A DNA stretch of 64,000 nucleotides from NCBI GenBank assembly GCA_905214715.1, contig CAJMMT010000005.1, positions 62,001 to 126,000 of the forward strand. Reading direction: 5' to 3'. Position numbers and translations under genes: made by a program. This DNA comes from an uncultured bacterium (GTDB taxonomy: Bacteria > Bacteroidota > Bacteroidia > Bacteroidales > Muribaculaceae). This document shows, one piece after another, positions 43,649 to 53,690 of the stretch. Position 1 is the stretch's first letter; each line of letters begins with the position of its first letter. The notes below the pieces were generated by a model, which saw nothing but the letters and a program-made list of their open reading frames with translations, had not been told where the DNA came from and did not search any database.

Positions 43649-45967
43649 TCACTGGATTGCGATTTTTTGCGACTCGTGTCCGTTCACTGTGAGTATGTAT
43701 ACACCCTTAGGCAGTGATGTCATGTCTATTACGGTCTCGTCGCCTTGTGTTTTGTTCTGTAGCATTTTTTTGCCGTCGACGCTGTATACCACGGCATTGA
43801 TCTCTTCAGCTCCACCCATGAACACGTTGAACAGCTTGTTGCCTACGGCGGTTATCAGCATGCGTGGGTTCTCGGCGGCTATGCCGCCTATACCGCCCGC
43901 GCCGCGTCGGATTACCTCTTTCAATCCCTCATAAGCGCTGAATTTGCCTGCTCCGGCCTGCACTGGATCGGCATTCAACACGGCATCGTCCTTTATTGCC
44001 GTTTTTGCCACAATTTCCTTCACGTCGTTGATGGTGAGGGTGGGATTTGCCTCAAGCCACAGGGCGATTGAGCCCGCCACATGAGGCGATGCCATCGAGG
44101 TGCCTGCCGACCATCCCCAGTAATTCTCACTGTCGCTTTCGTCTACCTGTACCGTCACCGAGGAAGCGGGTGCATATCCGGACCGGACATAGTAATTATT
44201 ATAAGAAGAGATGATTACAGCCCCCGGAGCGCACACATGCGGAAGATTGCGGCCATCTATAAGGGTGGCGTATGAAGAGAAATCGGATATTCCGCCGTCG
44301 CTCAATTCATAACCGGGATAGTAGACACCGCCGTCGAGAGCCGCCCAATCCCTGCGGGTATCGTAAGAACCCACCACGAGGACGCTGTTGCCTGTAGCCA
44401 TGTCGCTTATGGTGCCGTTACACATACCGTCGTCCCAGCCGTCGATGCCGAAGTCGGTTATCGTCGAGTACAGTCCGTCGCCGAAACAGTCTACGCGTTG
44501 TCCCTCCTTGCCGGTTACGATGAAGCCTACCACATAGTTGCCGTTGGCGTTTCCGTTTTCTTTGTTCTGGGCATAACAGTCCACCATAGCATAGAATCGT
44601 CCGCTGTCGTCATCATAAGACCAGCCTAATCCGATATAACCGTCGAAATATTTGGAGAATTGGGTGTCGATGATATCACCGTCGGTCTGTTGGAATTCCG
44701 AAGAACTTACCCAATACTGTCCATATCCCGGATTGTTGAGATCTATGGTCAACGGAAAGCGTTGTACAACTCTTTCGCGGCTTTTGTTGAATATTACAGC
44801 CTGTATCTCGAATTGGGAATTGTCATTGCTGTATATTCCGATGTTGCCATAAGTCAGGAAACCGTATCCGTAGTCCGACATGTCCTGACCAAGGATAAAG
44901 CTTTGTATGGTTTTGTCTGTGGCTGTGAATGTTTTGTTAAGGGCGATCTTTTTGTCGCCTTCGTTGCCGGCTGATACGCAGATGATGGCGTTGTCCTGCT
45001 CTGCCACGGCATCGAAATACTGGTTTATCATCCCTTTCCCATCGTGAGCCCCGGAATTGCTTCCAAGCGATAGGTTGATTACAGACGGTTGTTTTTTGTA
45101 TGCGGCATACTCCAGGATATGATCCACGCCGTATGCTATTATAGCGTCATACAGATCACCGCATCCCACGGCTATGTCGGAATTGTATGCCATACCGTAA
45201 TATGGATTTTCCATCGTGCTGATGCTCGCACCGCTCTGCCTGTCGCCGATTGCCACTGTCGCGGTGCCCCTGTAGCTGCCGGCCATTGTTCCGAGAGTGT
45301 GGCTGCCGTGAAAGGTGGTGGGATCGTCTGTGGTGAATGTCTTTATATCCCTGCCGCCTACAATGTCGGCAGGATTGTTGCCGTAGAATTTTTCGTTTAT
45401 TTCTCCGGTGGACATGTTCGCTGTCATGTGTGCCAACCAAGCCACACGTGATTTGCCGTTCTCATCGCGGAAGTTGATGTGGTTGGCGTCGATACCGCTG
45501 TCGACGATACCGCATATCACTCCTTTGCCGGTGTAAGGTTGCGTCAGTCCGTCGCCTGACTGTATCAATTCCACGCCGGTGGCGGTACGGGCCTTGTCAT
45601 TCTTGACTTTTATCGGCCGTGCCAGCTGGAATCGTTTCACACATCTGAGTGATGCCACGCGCTCTACATCTCCAACGGGGACCGACACCCAGGCGAAGCC
45701 GTGGCTGCTGCGCAAAACATTCGCACCTTCGGCTATTAGCTCATCTGCCGAACAACCTTCGGCAAGCTTAACCATTCCGAACATATTCATGCCCGATGAT
45801 CGTGATATGTCCTTTAGTTTCAGTATCGGAGAATTGCCATTGGCTTCCTGTTCCATTATCAACCGTTGCTGGCGGAGTTGAGCCCGGCTGACAAGATCTA
45901 TCGAAGATTGTGCCGAAATCGATATTGCCGTTCCGGACAGCAGGACAAATAAAAATTGTTTTTTCAT
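43649..45967 (-). CDS. secreted S8 subtilisin-like protease with T9SS-type tail
   Basis: 772 aa: signal peptide (cleaved near SISAQ), an N-terminal propeptide-like part, then a peptidase S8 domain with catalytic Asp156 (GIVDSGID), His220 (FHGSHTLGTMAG) and Ser624 (GTSMASPHVAG). An inserted beta domain lies at ~345-520 between His and Ser. The last ~75 residues (INAVVYSVDGKKMLQNKTQG ... KIAIQ) form the T9SS tail. It would act outside the cell on proteins or peptides. It is the middle gene of a three-gene run of secreted proteins. Confidence 0.93.
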   Translation of the reverse strand: MKKQFLFVLLSGTAISISAQSSIDLVSRAQLRQQRLIMEQEANGNSPILKLKDISRSSGMNMFGMVKLAEGCSADELIAEGANVLRSSHGFAWVSVPVGDVERVASLRCVKRFQLARPIKVKNDKARTATGVELIQSGDGLTQPYTGKGVICGIVDSGIDANHINFRDENGKSRVAWLAHMTANMSTGEINEKFYGNNPADIVGGRDIKTFTTDDPTTFHGSHTLGTMAGSYRGTATVAIGDRQSGASISTMENPYYGMAYNSDIAVGCGDLYDAIIAYGVDHILEYAAYKKQPSVINLSLGSNSGAHDGKGMINQYFDAVAEQDNAIICVSAGNEGDKKIALNKTFTATDKTIQSFILGQDMSDYGYGFLTYGNIGIYSNDNSQFEIQAVIFNKSRERVVQRFPLTIDLNNPGYGQYWVSSSEFQQTDGDIIDTQFSKYFDGYIGLGWSYDDDSGRFYAMVDCYAQNKENGNANGNYVVGFIVTGKEGQRVDCFGDGLYSTITDFGIDGWDDGMCNGTISDMATGNSVLVVGSYDTRRDWAALDGGVYYPGYELSDGGISDFSSYATLIDGRNLPHVCAPGAVIISSYNNYYVRSGYAPASSVTVQVDESDSENYWGWSAGTSMASPHVAGSIALWLEANPTLTINDVKEIVAKTAIKDDAVLNADPVQAGAGKFSAYEGLKEVIRRGAGGIGGIAAENPRMLITAVGNKLFNVFMGGAEEINAVVYSVDGKKMLQNKTQGDETVIDMTSLPKGVYILTVNGHESQKIAIQ

Positions 45968-46013
45968 TGTCGCTGGTTATATAAATTAAGAGAATGTTGA
46001 TTTTAACGGGTAA

Positions 46014-46053
46014 CCGGCAACCGGATAATCATTGTCGATTGTCCGGTTGTCGG
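46014..46053 (-). terminator. intercistronic hairpin
   Basis: CCGGCAACCGGA with TCCGGTTGTCGG, about 12 bp with one G-U pair, located between the 620-aa gene and the subtilase gene. It may attenuate read-through or stabilise the upstream mRNA. Confidence 0.5.
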
Positions 46054-46083
46054 TAATCTCATGCCTGTGAAACGATATGCGTT

Positions 46084-47946
46084 TTATCGTTTTACAACTT
46101 TCTTACCGTTGATGATATATATACCGGCCGGCAGTTGTTTCACGTCTGCATTATCTGCCATGCGCATACCTTGTATATTATATATCCGGTTGCCGGTTCC
46201 CTTTTCTGTCCCGATTCCGGTTATTCCGGTCGGTTCCTTGAGAGTTACCGCAATGTTTGTGTTCTTGTTTACAATAACCGTAAAGACTCCGTTTTCGTTT
46301 GCATTTACATTTTCACCGTCGATGGTAACGCTGATTTCATGATCGTCGGTAGATTCGATGTTAATCTCGGTTCCCGGCAGAGTTTTGTGCTTGCCTACCC
46401 ATTCTGCCACGTTGTTTATGCGGTCCATTGTCACGATCACCTTATCGGCATCTACGTTGTCGGCGGCGGTAAGTTCAGCTTCAAGCATCTCAGGATTGGA
46501 AGCGAGGAATACCTTCACTACATCGCCGTCTGTCAGGTTAAGCTCATATGTGGTGGAACCGGCATACAGAGGTTCTATCGCCTCGTTGTTCTTGTAAACG
46601 TTGGCATATTCTGCTCCATACCATGACAGGCCAAAAGGATTGTCGCCATCGTAAAAGTTGATTTCGTTATATCCGGTTACAATGTCGATAGACGAGCGGT
46701 CGCCGCGCTGGAAATTGAAGTATTGAGTGGCGGCCTCTCTGCTGTCTATGTATACGACAGCCTTACTGTCGCGCACGATGGCTCCCGACTTCACTTTAAT
46801 CACCATGCCTTCAGTCACGGTTATGTTGTATGCGTCGCTATAATCTTTCGAAATAATCATTTCATTTGCCGTTACAGACGTGATATAGCATCCTGACAAT
46901 GCCTTTATCTGTATCTGCGCGTTTGTCTCGCTCAGCTCTATCTCATTTTCGCCCGCGATCAATCCTCCGATTATATCGTTGTTATACGCATAACCCCTGT
47001 AAACGACAATGTTTTCAGGGTTGTCTATATCCAGAGTCGCCTTTACCGTTCCGTATTTCTGTGCATCGATTTCGATTGTTGTCTCCTCTGTGACTGTGAA
47101 TGTGTATTGCCCGTAGAAATACGTATATGAGCCGTTTACGGTAAACGAGTTGAGTTTGTAGTCATTGGTGTTGCCGCTAATGGTAACGTTGCTGCCTGCC
47201 TTTACAGTAAAGTTGTCGTCGTTGTAGTTGGTTACGGTCTCGCCGTTCACTGTCACGCTTGAGATAAACCCTTTTGACTCCTCGTTCACATAGCTGAACT
47301 TCATAGGAATGTCGATATCGGGGAAGTTGGCGAATATTTCAACCTCATCACCGTTTGCAGGGGTGATGCGCCATGCGGTTCCTTGAGGAGACACGACCTC
47401 TCCGTTTACTTTTACCTGATATAGCGATGTGCCGTAGTTTTTCGGACCGATGGTCAGCGGCAGTTCACTTTCCGTGATATATCTTACATCGTTCCAGCCT
47501 TCTGCAAGGTCAATAAACGAATAAGTGCCGGAACGTTGCAACTGAACGTTTTCCGGATTGTCTACCCATATTCGGCATGCGCCGTCGCGCACTTCATCGG
47601 CATTGGTTGTCGTTACGGTAAACTTCGCTCCTTCGTCTCCCGTGGAGATATAGAGATTGCACTCCGACATATTTGAGACGTACATCTCGCTGTCGTCGGC
47701 GCCCTCCACGCTTTTTACCACCTTTGTCAGGAAGGCGTTGCCATTGGCTTTAATCTGCACCGATTCATATTCGTTTACTGTAATGGCATTGTCGCCGGCG
47801 ACGATATCCAACAATGTGCTGCCATAGTTGGTATAGACATTTACGCGCGACGGATCGTCGACGTTTACAGTAATGTTGATGGCATTGGCCGACATGGATA
47901 TCAATGTGAGCAACGCCGTTACGATAATTGAGTAGAATTCCCTCAT
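46084..47946 (-). CDS. secreted repeat protein with T9SS-type tail
   Basis: 620 aa with a signal peptide (ends near MSANA). The body is made of beta-rich repeats of ~85-100 residues that begin with variants of VDNPENVQVY (INITVNVDDPSRVNVY, CRIWVDNPENVQLQ, LDIDNPENIVVY, and so on). The tail IYNIQGMRMADNADVKQLPA then GIYIINGKKVVKR is T9SS-type. No enzymatic motif is visible; an adhesin or structural surface protein is the best guess. First of three secreted-protein genes on this strand. Confidence 0.82.
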   Translation of the reverse strand: MREFYSIIVTALLTLISMSANAINITVNVDDPSRVNVYTNYGSTLLDIVAGDNAITVNEYESVQIKANGNAFLTKVVKSVEGADDSEMYVSNMSECNLYISTGDEGAKFTVTTTNADEVRDGACRIWVDNPENVQLQRSGTYSFIDLAEGWNDVRYITESELPLTIGPKNYGTSLYQVKVNGEVVSPQGTAWRITPANGDEVEIFANFPDIDIPMKFSYVNEESKGFISSVTVNGETVTNYNDDNFTVKAGSNVTISGNTNDYKLNSFTVNGSYTYFYGQYTFTVTEETTIEIDAQKYGTVKATLDIDNPENIVVYRGYAYNNDIIGGLIAGENEIELSETNAQIQIKALSGCYITSVTANEMIISKDYSDAYNITVTEGMVIKVKSGAIVRDSKAVVYIDSREAATQYFNFQRGDRSSIDIVTGYNEINFYDGDNPFGLSWYGAEYANVYKNNEAIEPLYAGSTTYELNLTDGDVVKVFLASNPEMLEAELTAADNVDADKVIVTMDRINNVAEWVGKHKTLPGTEINIESTDDHEISVTIDGENVNANENGVFTVIVNKNTNIAVTLKEPTGITGIGTEKGTGNRIYNIQGMRMADNADVKQLPAGIYIINGKKVVKR

Positions 47947-47977
47947 AATTTAATTTTTATGTAATACTATAAATTTG

Positions 47978-48163
47978 TAAGTAGGTGGTCAAATTAAACG
48001 TATATTAGATGCGCAGTTATTTTTGAGGGATTTCCGCAAGTCGAAGATGGAGCCATGCGGGCATGGCGACTGATGAAACTTGGCGGAAAGCGCCAAAAAG
48101 AACAAGCAGATGATATACGAGATTCCATAATTATATTATCGGTTTAATTTGACCACCTACTTA
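47978..48163. mobile_element. 186-bp inverted-repeat element (MITE-like), copy 1
   Basis: Perfect 22-bp ends (47978-47999 and 48142-48163) enclose two strong hairpins: GCCATGC-GG-GCATGGC (48052-48067) and TTGGCG-GAAAG-CGCCAA (48080-48096). It has no coding capacity. A related sequence with the same internal order lies in opposite orientation at 63820-64000. Confidence 0.7.
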
Positions 48164-48559
48164 ATGCCAATATTGTTATCTTGTTTAATAATTGAAGTTT
48201 AAGAGCTTGCTTAATAAAAAAATAGTCTATGGGTATATTGACATTTTTTATTAAATAAGTTCGGAATGCCTCTGTATTAAACTGACGTGTCTTATATGAA
48301 GACCATTGCAAAATTAATCTTTTTTTTCATTAAAAAAAACAATATCTAATTTTTTATATATTTAGTATAACCGAAACGACAATCATTGTCGTTTCTCGAT
48401 ACTATACGGAATGTTTGAAAATACTTGGGGAGTTCTTGAAATAACAAAAATTCGGTTAATTGCTGTATTTGTGTACCCGTACACACTTTTTAAGGTATTT
48501 TAATCATAAATTCGCAATTGACTCTCTAATACCAATATCAACATATAAGGAGTATTGAT
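48164..48559. other. leader region of the fibronectin-like gene
   Basis: No gene is seen. It contains two operator-like palindromes: 48373-48395 (GAAACGACAAT, C, and its complement) and 48470-48485 (TGTGTAC-CC-GTACACA). The second touches a weak -7-like element (TGTATTTG, 48465-48472). Confidence 0.5.
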
Positions 48560-51500
48560 ATGAACAAGAAATTATGCTACGTTATTACCTTGATTGTATG
48601 CTGGTGTCTTTCCTGTCCATTCCTCAGCGCGGCGGCCGGGACTGACGGGGGCGATAATTTTTACGCCCTTGTTCACTGGGACGGTATGCAGACCACAAAT
48701 AAAGGTGTCGCCATTCTCCCGACCGATGCGGCTGACTGGACCGGTCGGATGAGTTATGCATGGACTATCCCCTCTTATCCGTACAATTACGGTGGTTGCC
48801 ATTTTGAAGACAAGTATTTCTGTACTTTCCTACGTATAAGGGATGGATATATTCTCGAACAGAAAGCTTATATCTACAACGATAAAACCGGTGAGGAACT
48901 GGACGTTATAAATCTTCCTGAGCCATTTCGTCTGCTTGACGGCTGTTATTTCGAACCGGAACAGACGATATATGCCTTTGTGAGTTCGTTTTCTACCAAT
49001 GTCTACGGATGGGCTAAGCTGAATCCGCGAACTGCCGCCATTGAAATGGTTAAGGCTTACCCATCATCTATCAGACTTTATGGTGTAACTGTAACAGAAG
49101 AGGGTCAGGCTTACGGTATAAGCGGAAACGGCGATGTATATGGCATTGACCGCACTACCGGCGATACAACCCTTATTTTCAGTCATGATGACCTCGCAAT
49201 CAAAACCGAGCCTAAGGCTCATACCGGAGCTGCGTGGGATGAAGAGAACCAGCGTATTGTATACGCTGTCTGCAATCTTGAAAAAGATGGCGGCAGCAGG
49301 TTATTCAGCATTGACCCATCAAATAAAAGTGTTGAGCTGATGTATAAGCTTGACGGAATGGGTACTCAGCTTGCAGGATTATATTTCGAGCAGAAGGTGC
49401 GACCTGATGCTCCGGCAAAAGTTACAGACATTTCGGTAGATTTCGAGCAGGGAAGCCTGTCGGGCAATCTCAATTTCAAACTCCCGGCTACATCATATTC
49501 CGGCAACGCTCTGACAGGCGAGGTGAAATATGCCGTAAAGGTCGATGGAGAGAGGGTCTGTGAAGAATCGGGCAATGCGGGTGAAGCCGTAAGCGTTCCC
49601 ATATCTGTAAAAAACGCGGGATGGCATACATTCTCTGTGCAGTGTAGCAACGAGTTCGGCAAAGGCAGATTCGAGAAGCTGGAGACCTTTGCCGGCTTCG
49701 AAAGTCCGTTGCCACCTTCCGATGTAACCGCACGCTATTACGGAGGCAAAATGCATTTAAATTGGACATCTTCTCCGGAAACAGGTGCAAAGGGTGGTCC
49801 GGTAAATACGGAAAGCATAACATACGTTATACGTTCCAACCATAATGAGGAATATGTTACTGAACCCGGAGCAACATCTTACGAATACTCATTACCACTT
49901 CCCGATAAATTCACACCTTGGTATTATACCGTAATGGCACGCAACGCCGAAGGGGAGTCTCAGGCAGCCGTGAGCAACAATGTTCCTGTCGGAGCATTAG
50001 ACGGGGACTACCGGCAGGATTTCTCGGACTCTTCAAGCCAGCATGACTTCACGACTCTTAATTCAAACAATGATTCTAACAAGTGGGAGTGGACAAGCGA
50101 CGGTTTCATGAGGGTATATTACAATAAAGATATACCTATGGATGACTATCTCACTCTTCCTCCCGCAGATTTAGTTTATGGCGATTATTATGTATTGGGA
50201 TTTGACGCCGGAACGTTCATGTTTGAAGAGGAATTCGAAGTCAAACTTGCCGAGGATTATAACCAGGCCGGGATGGATAGAGCCGATACAATATACGGAC
50301 CTATTACTCTTCCGGCTCAGCAGGAGCTCCGCCAGATAGTATGGGAGCATCACGACGTAGTGTTTTCCGCACCGGACGACAGCCGTTATTTTCTTAGCAT
50401 ACATGGCATAAGCCCGGCAGACAGGAATGTGTTGTTCGTAGACAACGTTTCTCTGCGCCATCTTGCCGGATCAACAGTACCGTCAGCCGTTACCGATCTA
50501 AAGGCTGTGGCCGACAGCAAAGGTCAAACAAGAATCACATTGTCCGGTACGCTTCCGAAAACAGATGTAGCCGGAAATCCTATTCAGAGTACAGGCTATA
50601 TCAAAGTTATAAAAGGAGACAGAGAGATAGCTACTGTTGAAGTAAATGGCTCCGATACGTTTGAATGGACTGACGAGAACGCAGGGTATGGTGAAAACAA
50701 CTATGTAGTTGTAGCCGGCAACGCCACAGGCGACGGTCTGGAGGCAAGATGCTCTGCTTTCGCAGGTTTCGTGTCGCCTAAGATGCCCGAGGATTGTGAA
50801 CTCACCTATACAGGATCTGATTACAACGAGGTGGAACTATCCTGGAGTCCTGTTACCGAAGACCTTAACGGTAAAGACGTTACAGAGGCAGTTGTTTACG
50901 ATGTAATACGTTCTCTCGATGGTGAAATGTCTTACAGATCTGAGGCCCAGAAACAAAATCGGCTTATCGACAATTTCTCGGGTCTTGACGCTCCCAAGTT
51001 TGTACAGTATGGCATTTATTCACTGGTAGACAATCTTGAAAGCAACATGATAGTGTCGCCTCAGATTCCTGTGGGCCCTGTGTGTCAGCTTCCAATTATA
51101 GAAGGATTCCTTAATGGAATAAAAATGCCTTACGGGCTTGAGACTTATGTTCAAGATGAGGATTCCGGACTTTACACTACCAATGACACAGACAAATATC
51201 AAAGCGCGGATGAAGATGGCGGTTACGGTGTCTTTATAGGCTATAATTCCGGAGAATCAACGATACTCTCTACCGCATGGATCAACATTCCGGAGGATGC
51301 CTTAGAACCGATTGCATCTATTCAATTTTTCGGTGAGGGAGATGCTATTGCCAATCTTATACACTTTGGCGTAAGCACAGATGTTTCAGAAGGGTTCAAA
51401 TTAGAGCAATCATTTGAAACCGGTGGCATGGGTTGGCAGACAGTCTGGGTAGAACTTGACGAATACCGTGGAAAGGATATCCGTATAGCATTGAAATTCG

Positions 51501-51775
51501 AGACTGTAGGAAATACTTACTTGAGATTCGATGATTTCAGGGTTTACGACCGTGCCGACTCAGGCGTTATGGATAAAGTCTATTCTACCGACTGCACCAT
51601 ACTGGCAGGTTCAGGTATTCTCAGCATAAAAGGGACTAATGATGCGGAAGTCAATATCCATCGTATTGACGGCATGAAGATACACCATGGTCAAGGTGAT
51701 ATTACATTGAATCTTAATGCCGGAATTTATGTGGTAGGTGTTGGTGAAGAGATAGTAAAAGTGGTTGTAAAATAA
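48560..51775 (+). CDS. large secreted fibronectin-III-like protein with T9SS-type tail
   Basis: 1071 aa. The signal peptide MNKKLCYVITLIVCWCLSCP... ends near SAAAG. Residues ~30-290 look like a beta-propeller (YALVHWDGMQTTNKG, YGISGNGDVYGIDRTTGDTT). Fibronectin III-like domains follow (PPSDVTARYYGGKMHLNWTS near 395; a second set near 705), together with MAM/jelly-roll-like regions around 500-640 and 860-1000. It ends with a short sorting tail (IHRIDGMKIHHGQGDITLNL then VVGVGEEIVKVVVK). Probably cell-surface and glycan- or protein-binding. The next gene starts 29 bp later. Confidence 0.85.
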   Translation: MNKKLCYVITLIVCWCLSCPFLSAAAGTDGGDNFYALVHWDGMQTTNKGVAILPTDAADWTGRMSYAWTIPSYPYNYGGCHFEDKYFCTFLRIRDGYILEQKAYIYNDKTGEELDVINLPEPFRLLDGCYFEPEQTIYAFVSSFSTNVYGWAKLNPRTAAIEMVKAYPSSIRLYGVTVTEEGQAYGISGNGDVYGIDRTTGDTTLIFSHDDLAIKTEPKAHTGAAWDEENQRIVYAVCNLEKDGGSRLFSIDPSNKSVELMYKLDGMGTQLAGLYFEQKVRPDAPAKVTDISVDFEQGSLSGNLNFKLPATSYSGNALTGEVKYAVKVDGERVCEESGNAGEAVSVPISVKNAGWHTFSVQCSNEFGKGRFEKLETFAGFESPLPPSDVTARYYGGKMHLNWTSSPETGAKGGPVNTESITYVIRSNHNEEYVTEPGATSYEYSLPLPDKFTPWYYTVMARNAEGESQAAVSNNVPVGALDGDYRQDFSDSSSQHDFTTLNSNNDSNKWEWTSDGFMRVYYNKDIPMDDYLTLPPADLVYGDYYVLGFDAGTFMFEEEFEVKLAEDYNQAGMDRADTIYGPITLPAQQELRQIVWEHHDVVFSAPDDSRYFLSIHGISPADRNVLFVDNVSLRHLAGSTVPSAVTDLKAVADSKGQTRITLSGTLPKTDVAGNPIQSTGYIKVIKGDREIATVEVNGSDTFEWTDENAGYGENNYVVVAGNATGDGLEARCSAFAGFVSPKMPEDCELTYTGSDYNEVELSWSPVTEDLNGKDVTEAVVYDVIRSLDGEMSYRSEAQKQNRLIDNFSGLDAPKFVQYGIYSLVDNLESNMIVSPQIPVGPVCQLPIIEGFLNGIKMPYGLETYVQDEDSGLYTTNDTDKYQSADEDGGYGVFIGYNSGESTILSTAWINIPEDALEPIASIQFFGEGDAIANLIHFGVSTDVSEGFKLEQSFETGGMGWQTVWVELDEYRGKDIRIALKFETVGNTYLRFDDFRVYDRADSGVMDKVYSTDCTILAGSGILSIKGTNDAEVNIHRIDGMKIHHGQGDITLNLNAGIYVVGVGEEIVKVVVK

Positions 51776-51804
51776 TAAGTTATATACATTATAATAAGCA
51801 GCTT

Positions 51805-53610
51805 ATGAAAAAATTACTGACAGGTCTGATGGTTGCCGCTGTTGTAGCCATTCCAATGAGGGCCGAGGAGTTAACTGTGAATTTCGCTAATCTTGGACTT
51901 GACAACGGTGCGGGATTGACAGATTATAAAGTCAATGATAATCTGGCAATTTCTTCCACCGGTACCTGGAATGAAAGCAATCAGGATTTCCGCTTGTTTT
52001 CGGGTAGAAGTTTTTCTGTAACAGTTACGGATGCTACTCTGACGGGTGTCAGCATTACATGTAACGCAGGGCGCGGTTTCGGTGCGTTTTCAACGGTTAC
52101 CGCAGATTCCGAAACAGCCTCATTTACTGCAGATCCTTTCTCATGGACAGGTGAGGCTATGGAAAGCTGGAGTGTAATCGCCACTCCTGCCAATATGAAC
52201 GTTCGTATGGAGTCAATAACCTTCACATACACACCGAAGGCTGTTTCGGAAACGGTAACATCTGAATTCCTCTGTAAGGATATGGGTATTTCCGACGGAG
52301 AACCGATGATTGCGGGAGGTTATGAAGCCAACGAGTTTATCAACATAAACTTTGCACAGGGTTCGCATGCTGCTCAACCTATTTATATAGCATCGGCAGA
52401 GGCATTCCGTCTGTTTAATGGCCAGCAGGTTGTAGTTTCGGCAAAGAAAGGTGCCAAACTTCTGAAAATATCAGTCGCTACAACAGCTTCCAACACATTT
52501 GGTTATGGCGGAAAGGTTATAGCCGATGACGTAGTTCAGACTTATGAAACTGATTTCACATGGGTGCCTTGCGAATGGAATGGTTCGGCCGAGCAGAGCG
52601 TGGTGTTTGAAAATGGCTTTAAGACAGGCAACACTCGTGTTACTGGAATCACCGTTACCTATCAGACACCCGGCGGGGAACTTGTAATTGCTCGTCCTAA
52701 GATTGTTCCTACCGATGCAGACAATATGGTAGCCATTAACTGCGCTACAGAGGGAGCCTCTATTTATTACTCTCTTGATGGAACTGATCCGACCGAAGAA
52801 ACCGGCACATTATATGAAAATCCGTTCACTATAACAGAGGCTTGCACCGTAAAGGCTATTGGCTTTATGGATGGGGTATCAAGTTCTGTAGCTTCTCTTG
52901 ATGTATATTTACGTTCAGTAGACAGCCTTAAGGAATTCCTTGCCAATCAGTCTCCCGATGCTGTTACTATAAAATGTCCGGTAACAGCTATTCTTACACA
53001 TGGTTCTTACCTGATGGTTAAGGATAACAAGGGTTCTTTTGCTATAGTTCGCAATACCAATTCAAGCCTTAATGAAGCCCTTAATGTTGAAAACGGCACC
53101 ACATGGGCAAATATGGTGGCTACTTTTGATCCTTATGGATACTATGGTTATATACAGCCGGTTGAACTTGGTGCTATTTCCAAAGAAGAGCCTGTTACGC
53201 CTAAAGTCGTATCCCTGTCTGAATTTGGCACAGCTGTCGTTCCCTTTGAATATGTATCTATTCAGAAAGTAAAAGTAGAAAAAAGTGGATACTATGATCT
53301 GATGTTTACCGATGAAGAAGGCAACAATCTTTATGGATACATGACTTTTGGAGAAATCACAATTCCGGATTCCGAAAATGAAAATATCAGATATGATGTT
53401 ACGGGATTCGCTTCATATGATTCTGAGGATTTGGAACTGTGGCCGGTTTCTTTCGTTATCAATACCAATACCGGAGTTATCGACATTAACGAAGATGTAG
53501 AAAACACACTTTATTTCAATACTCAGGGTATACGTGTTGAACGTCCTGTAAAAGGGTTCACTTATATCGTTGTCAAAGAAGGCAAAGCAAATAAAGTGTT
53601 GATTCGTTGA
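51805..53610 (+). CDS. secreted protein with chitobiase-type domain and T9SS-type tail
   Basis: 601 aa; signal peptide MKKLLTGLMVAAVVAIPMRAE. Two beta-sandwich domains (~20-150 and ~160-290) precede a chitobiase/hexosaminidase C-terminal-like module (SIYYSLDGTDPTEETGTLYE, CTVKAIGFMDGVSSS, ~310-370), then an OB-like region (PVTAILTHGSYLMVKDNKGS, ~390-560). The end (YFNTQGIRVERPVKGFTYIV ... VLIR) is a sorting tail. Binding or adhesion is likely; no catalytic site is seen. Cotranscribed with the preceding gene. Confidence 0.8.
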   Translation: MKKLLTGLMVAAVVAIPMRAEELTVNFANLGLDNGAGLTDYKVNDNLAISSTGTWNESNQDFRLFSGRSFSVTVTDATLTGVSITCNAGRGFGAFSTVTADSETASFTADPFSWTGEAMESWSVIATPANMNVRMESITFTYTPKAVSETVTSEFLCKDMGISDGEPMIAGGYEANEFININFAQGSHAAQPIYIASAEAFRLFNGQQVVVSAKKGAKLLKISVATTASNTFGYGGKVIADDVVQTYETDFTWVPCEWNGSAEQSVVFENGFKTGNTRVTGITVTYQTPGGELVIARPKIVPTDADNMVAINCATEGASIYYSLDGTDPTEETGTLYENPFTITEACTVKAIGFMDGVSSSVASLDVYLRSVDSLKEFLANQSPDAVTIKCPVTAILTHGSYLMVKDNKGSFAIVRNTNSSLNEALNVENGTTWANMVATFDPYGYYGYIQPVELGAISKEEPVTPKVVSLSEFGTAVVPFEYVSIQKVKVEKSGYYDLMFTDEEGNNLYGYMTFGEITIPDSENENIRYDVTGFASYDSEDLELWPVSFVINTNTGVIDINEDVENTLYFNTQGIRVERPVKGFTYIVVKEGKANKVLIR

Positions 53611-53644
53611 TTTGACATAATATTATAGACCAAAGTAAAAATAG

Positions 53645-53676
53645 TAGGGTGTGGCTCTTTTTGAAGCCACACCCTA
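53645..53676. terminator. bidirectional terminator
   Basis: TAGGGTGTGGCT (53645-53656) and its exact complement (53665-53676) between two convergent genes. T-rich bases lie mainly in the loop. Confidence 0.75.
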
Positions 53677-53690
53677 TTGTTATCAGGTAG

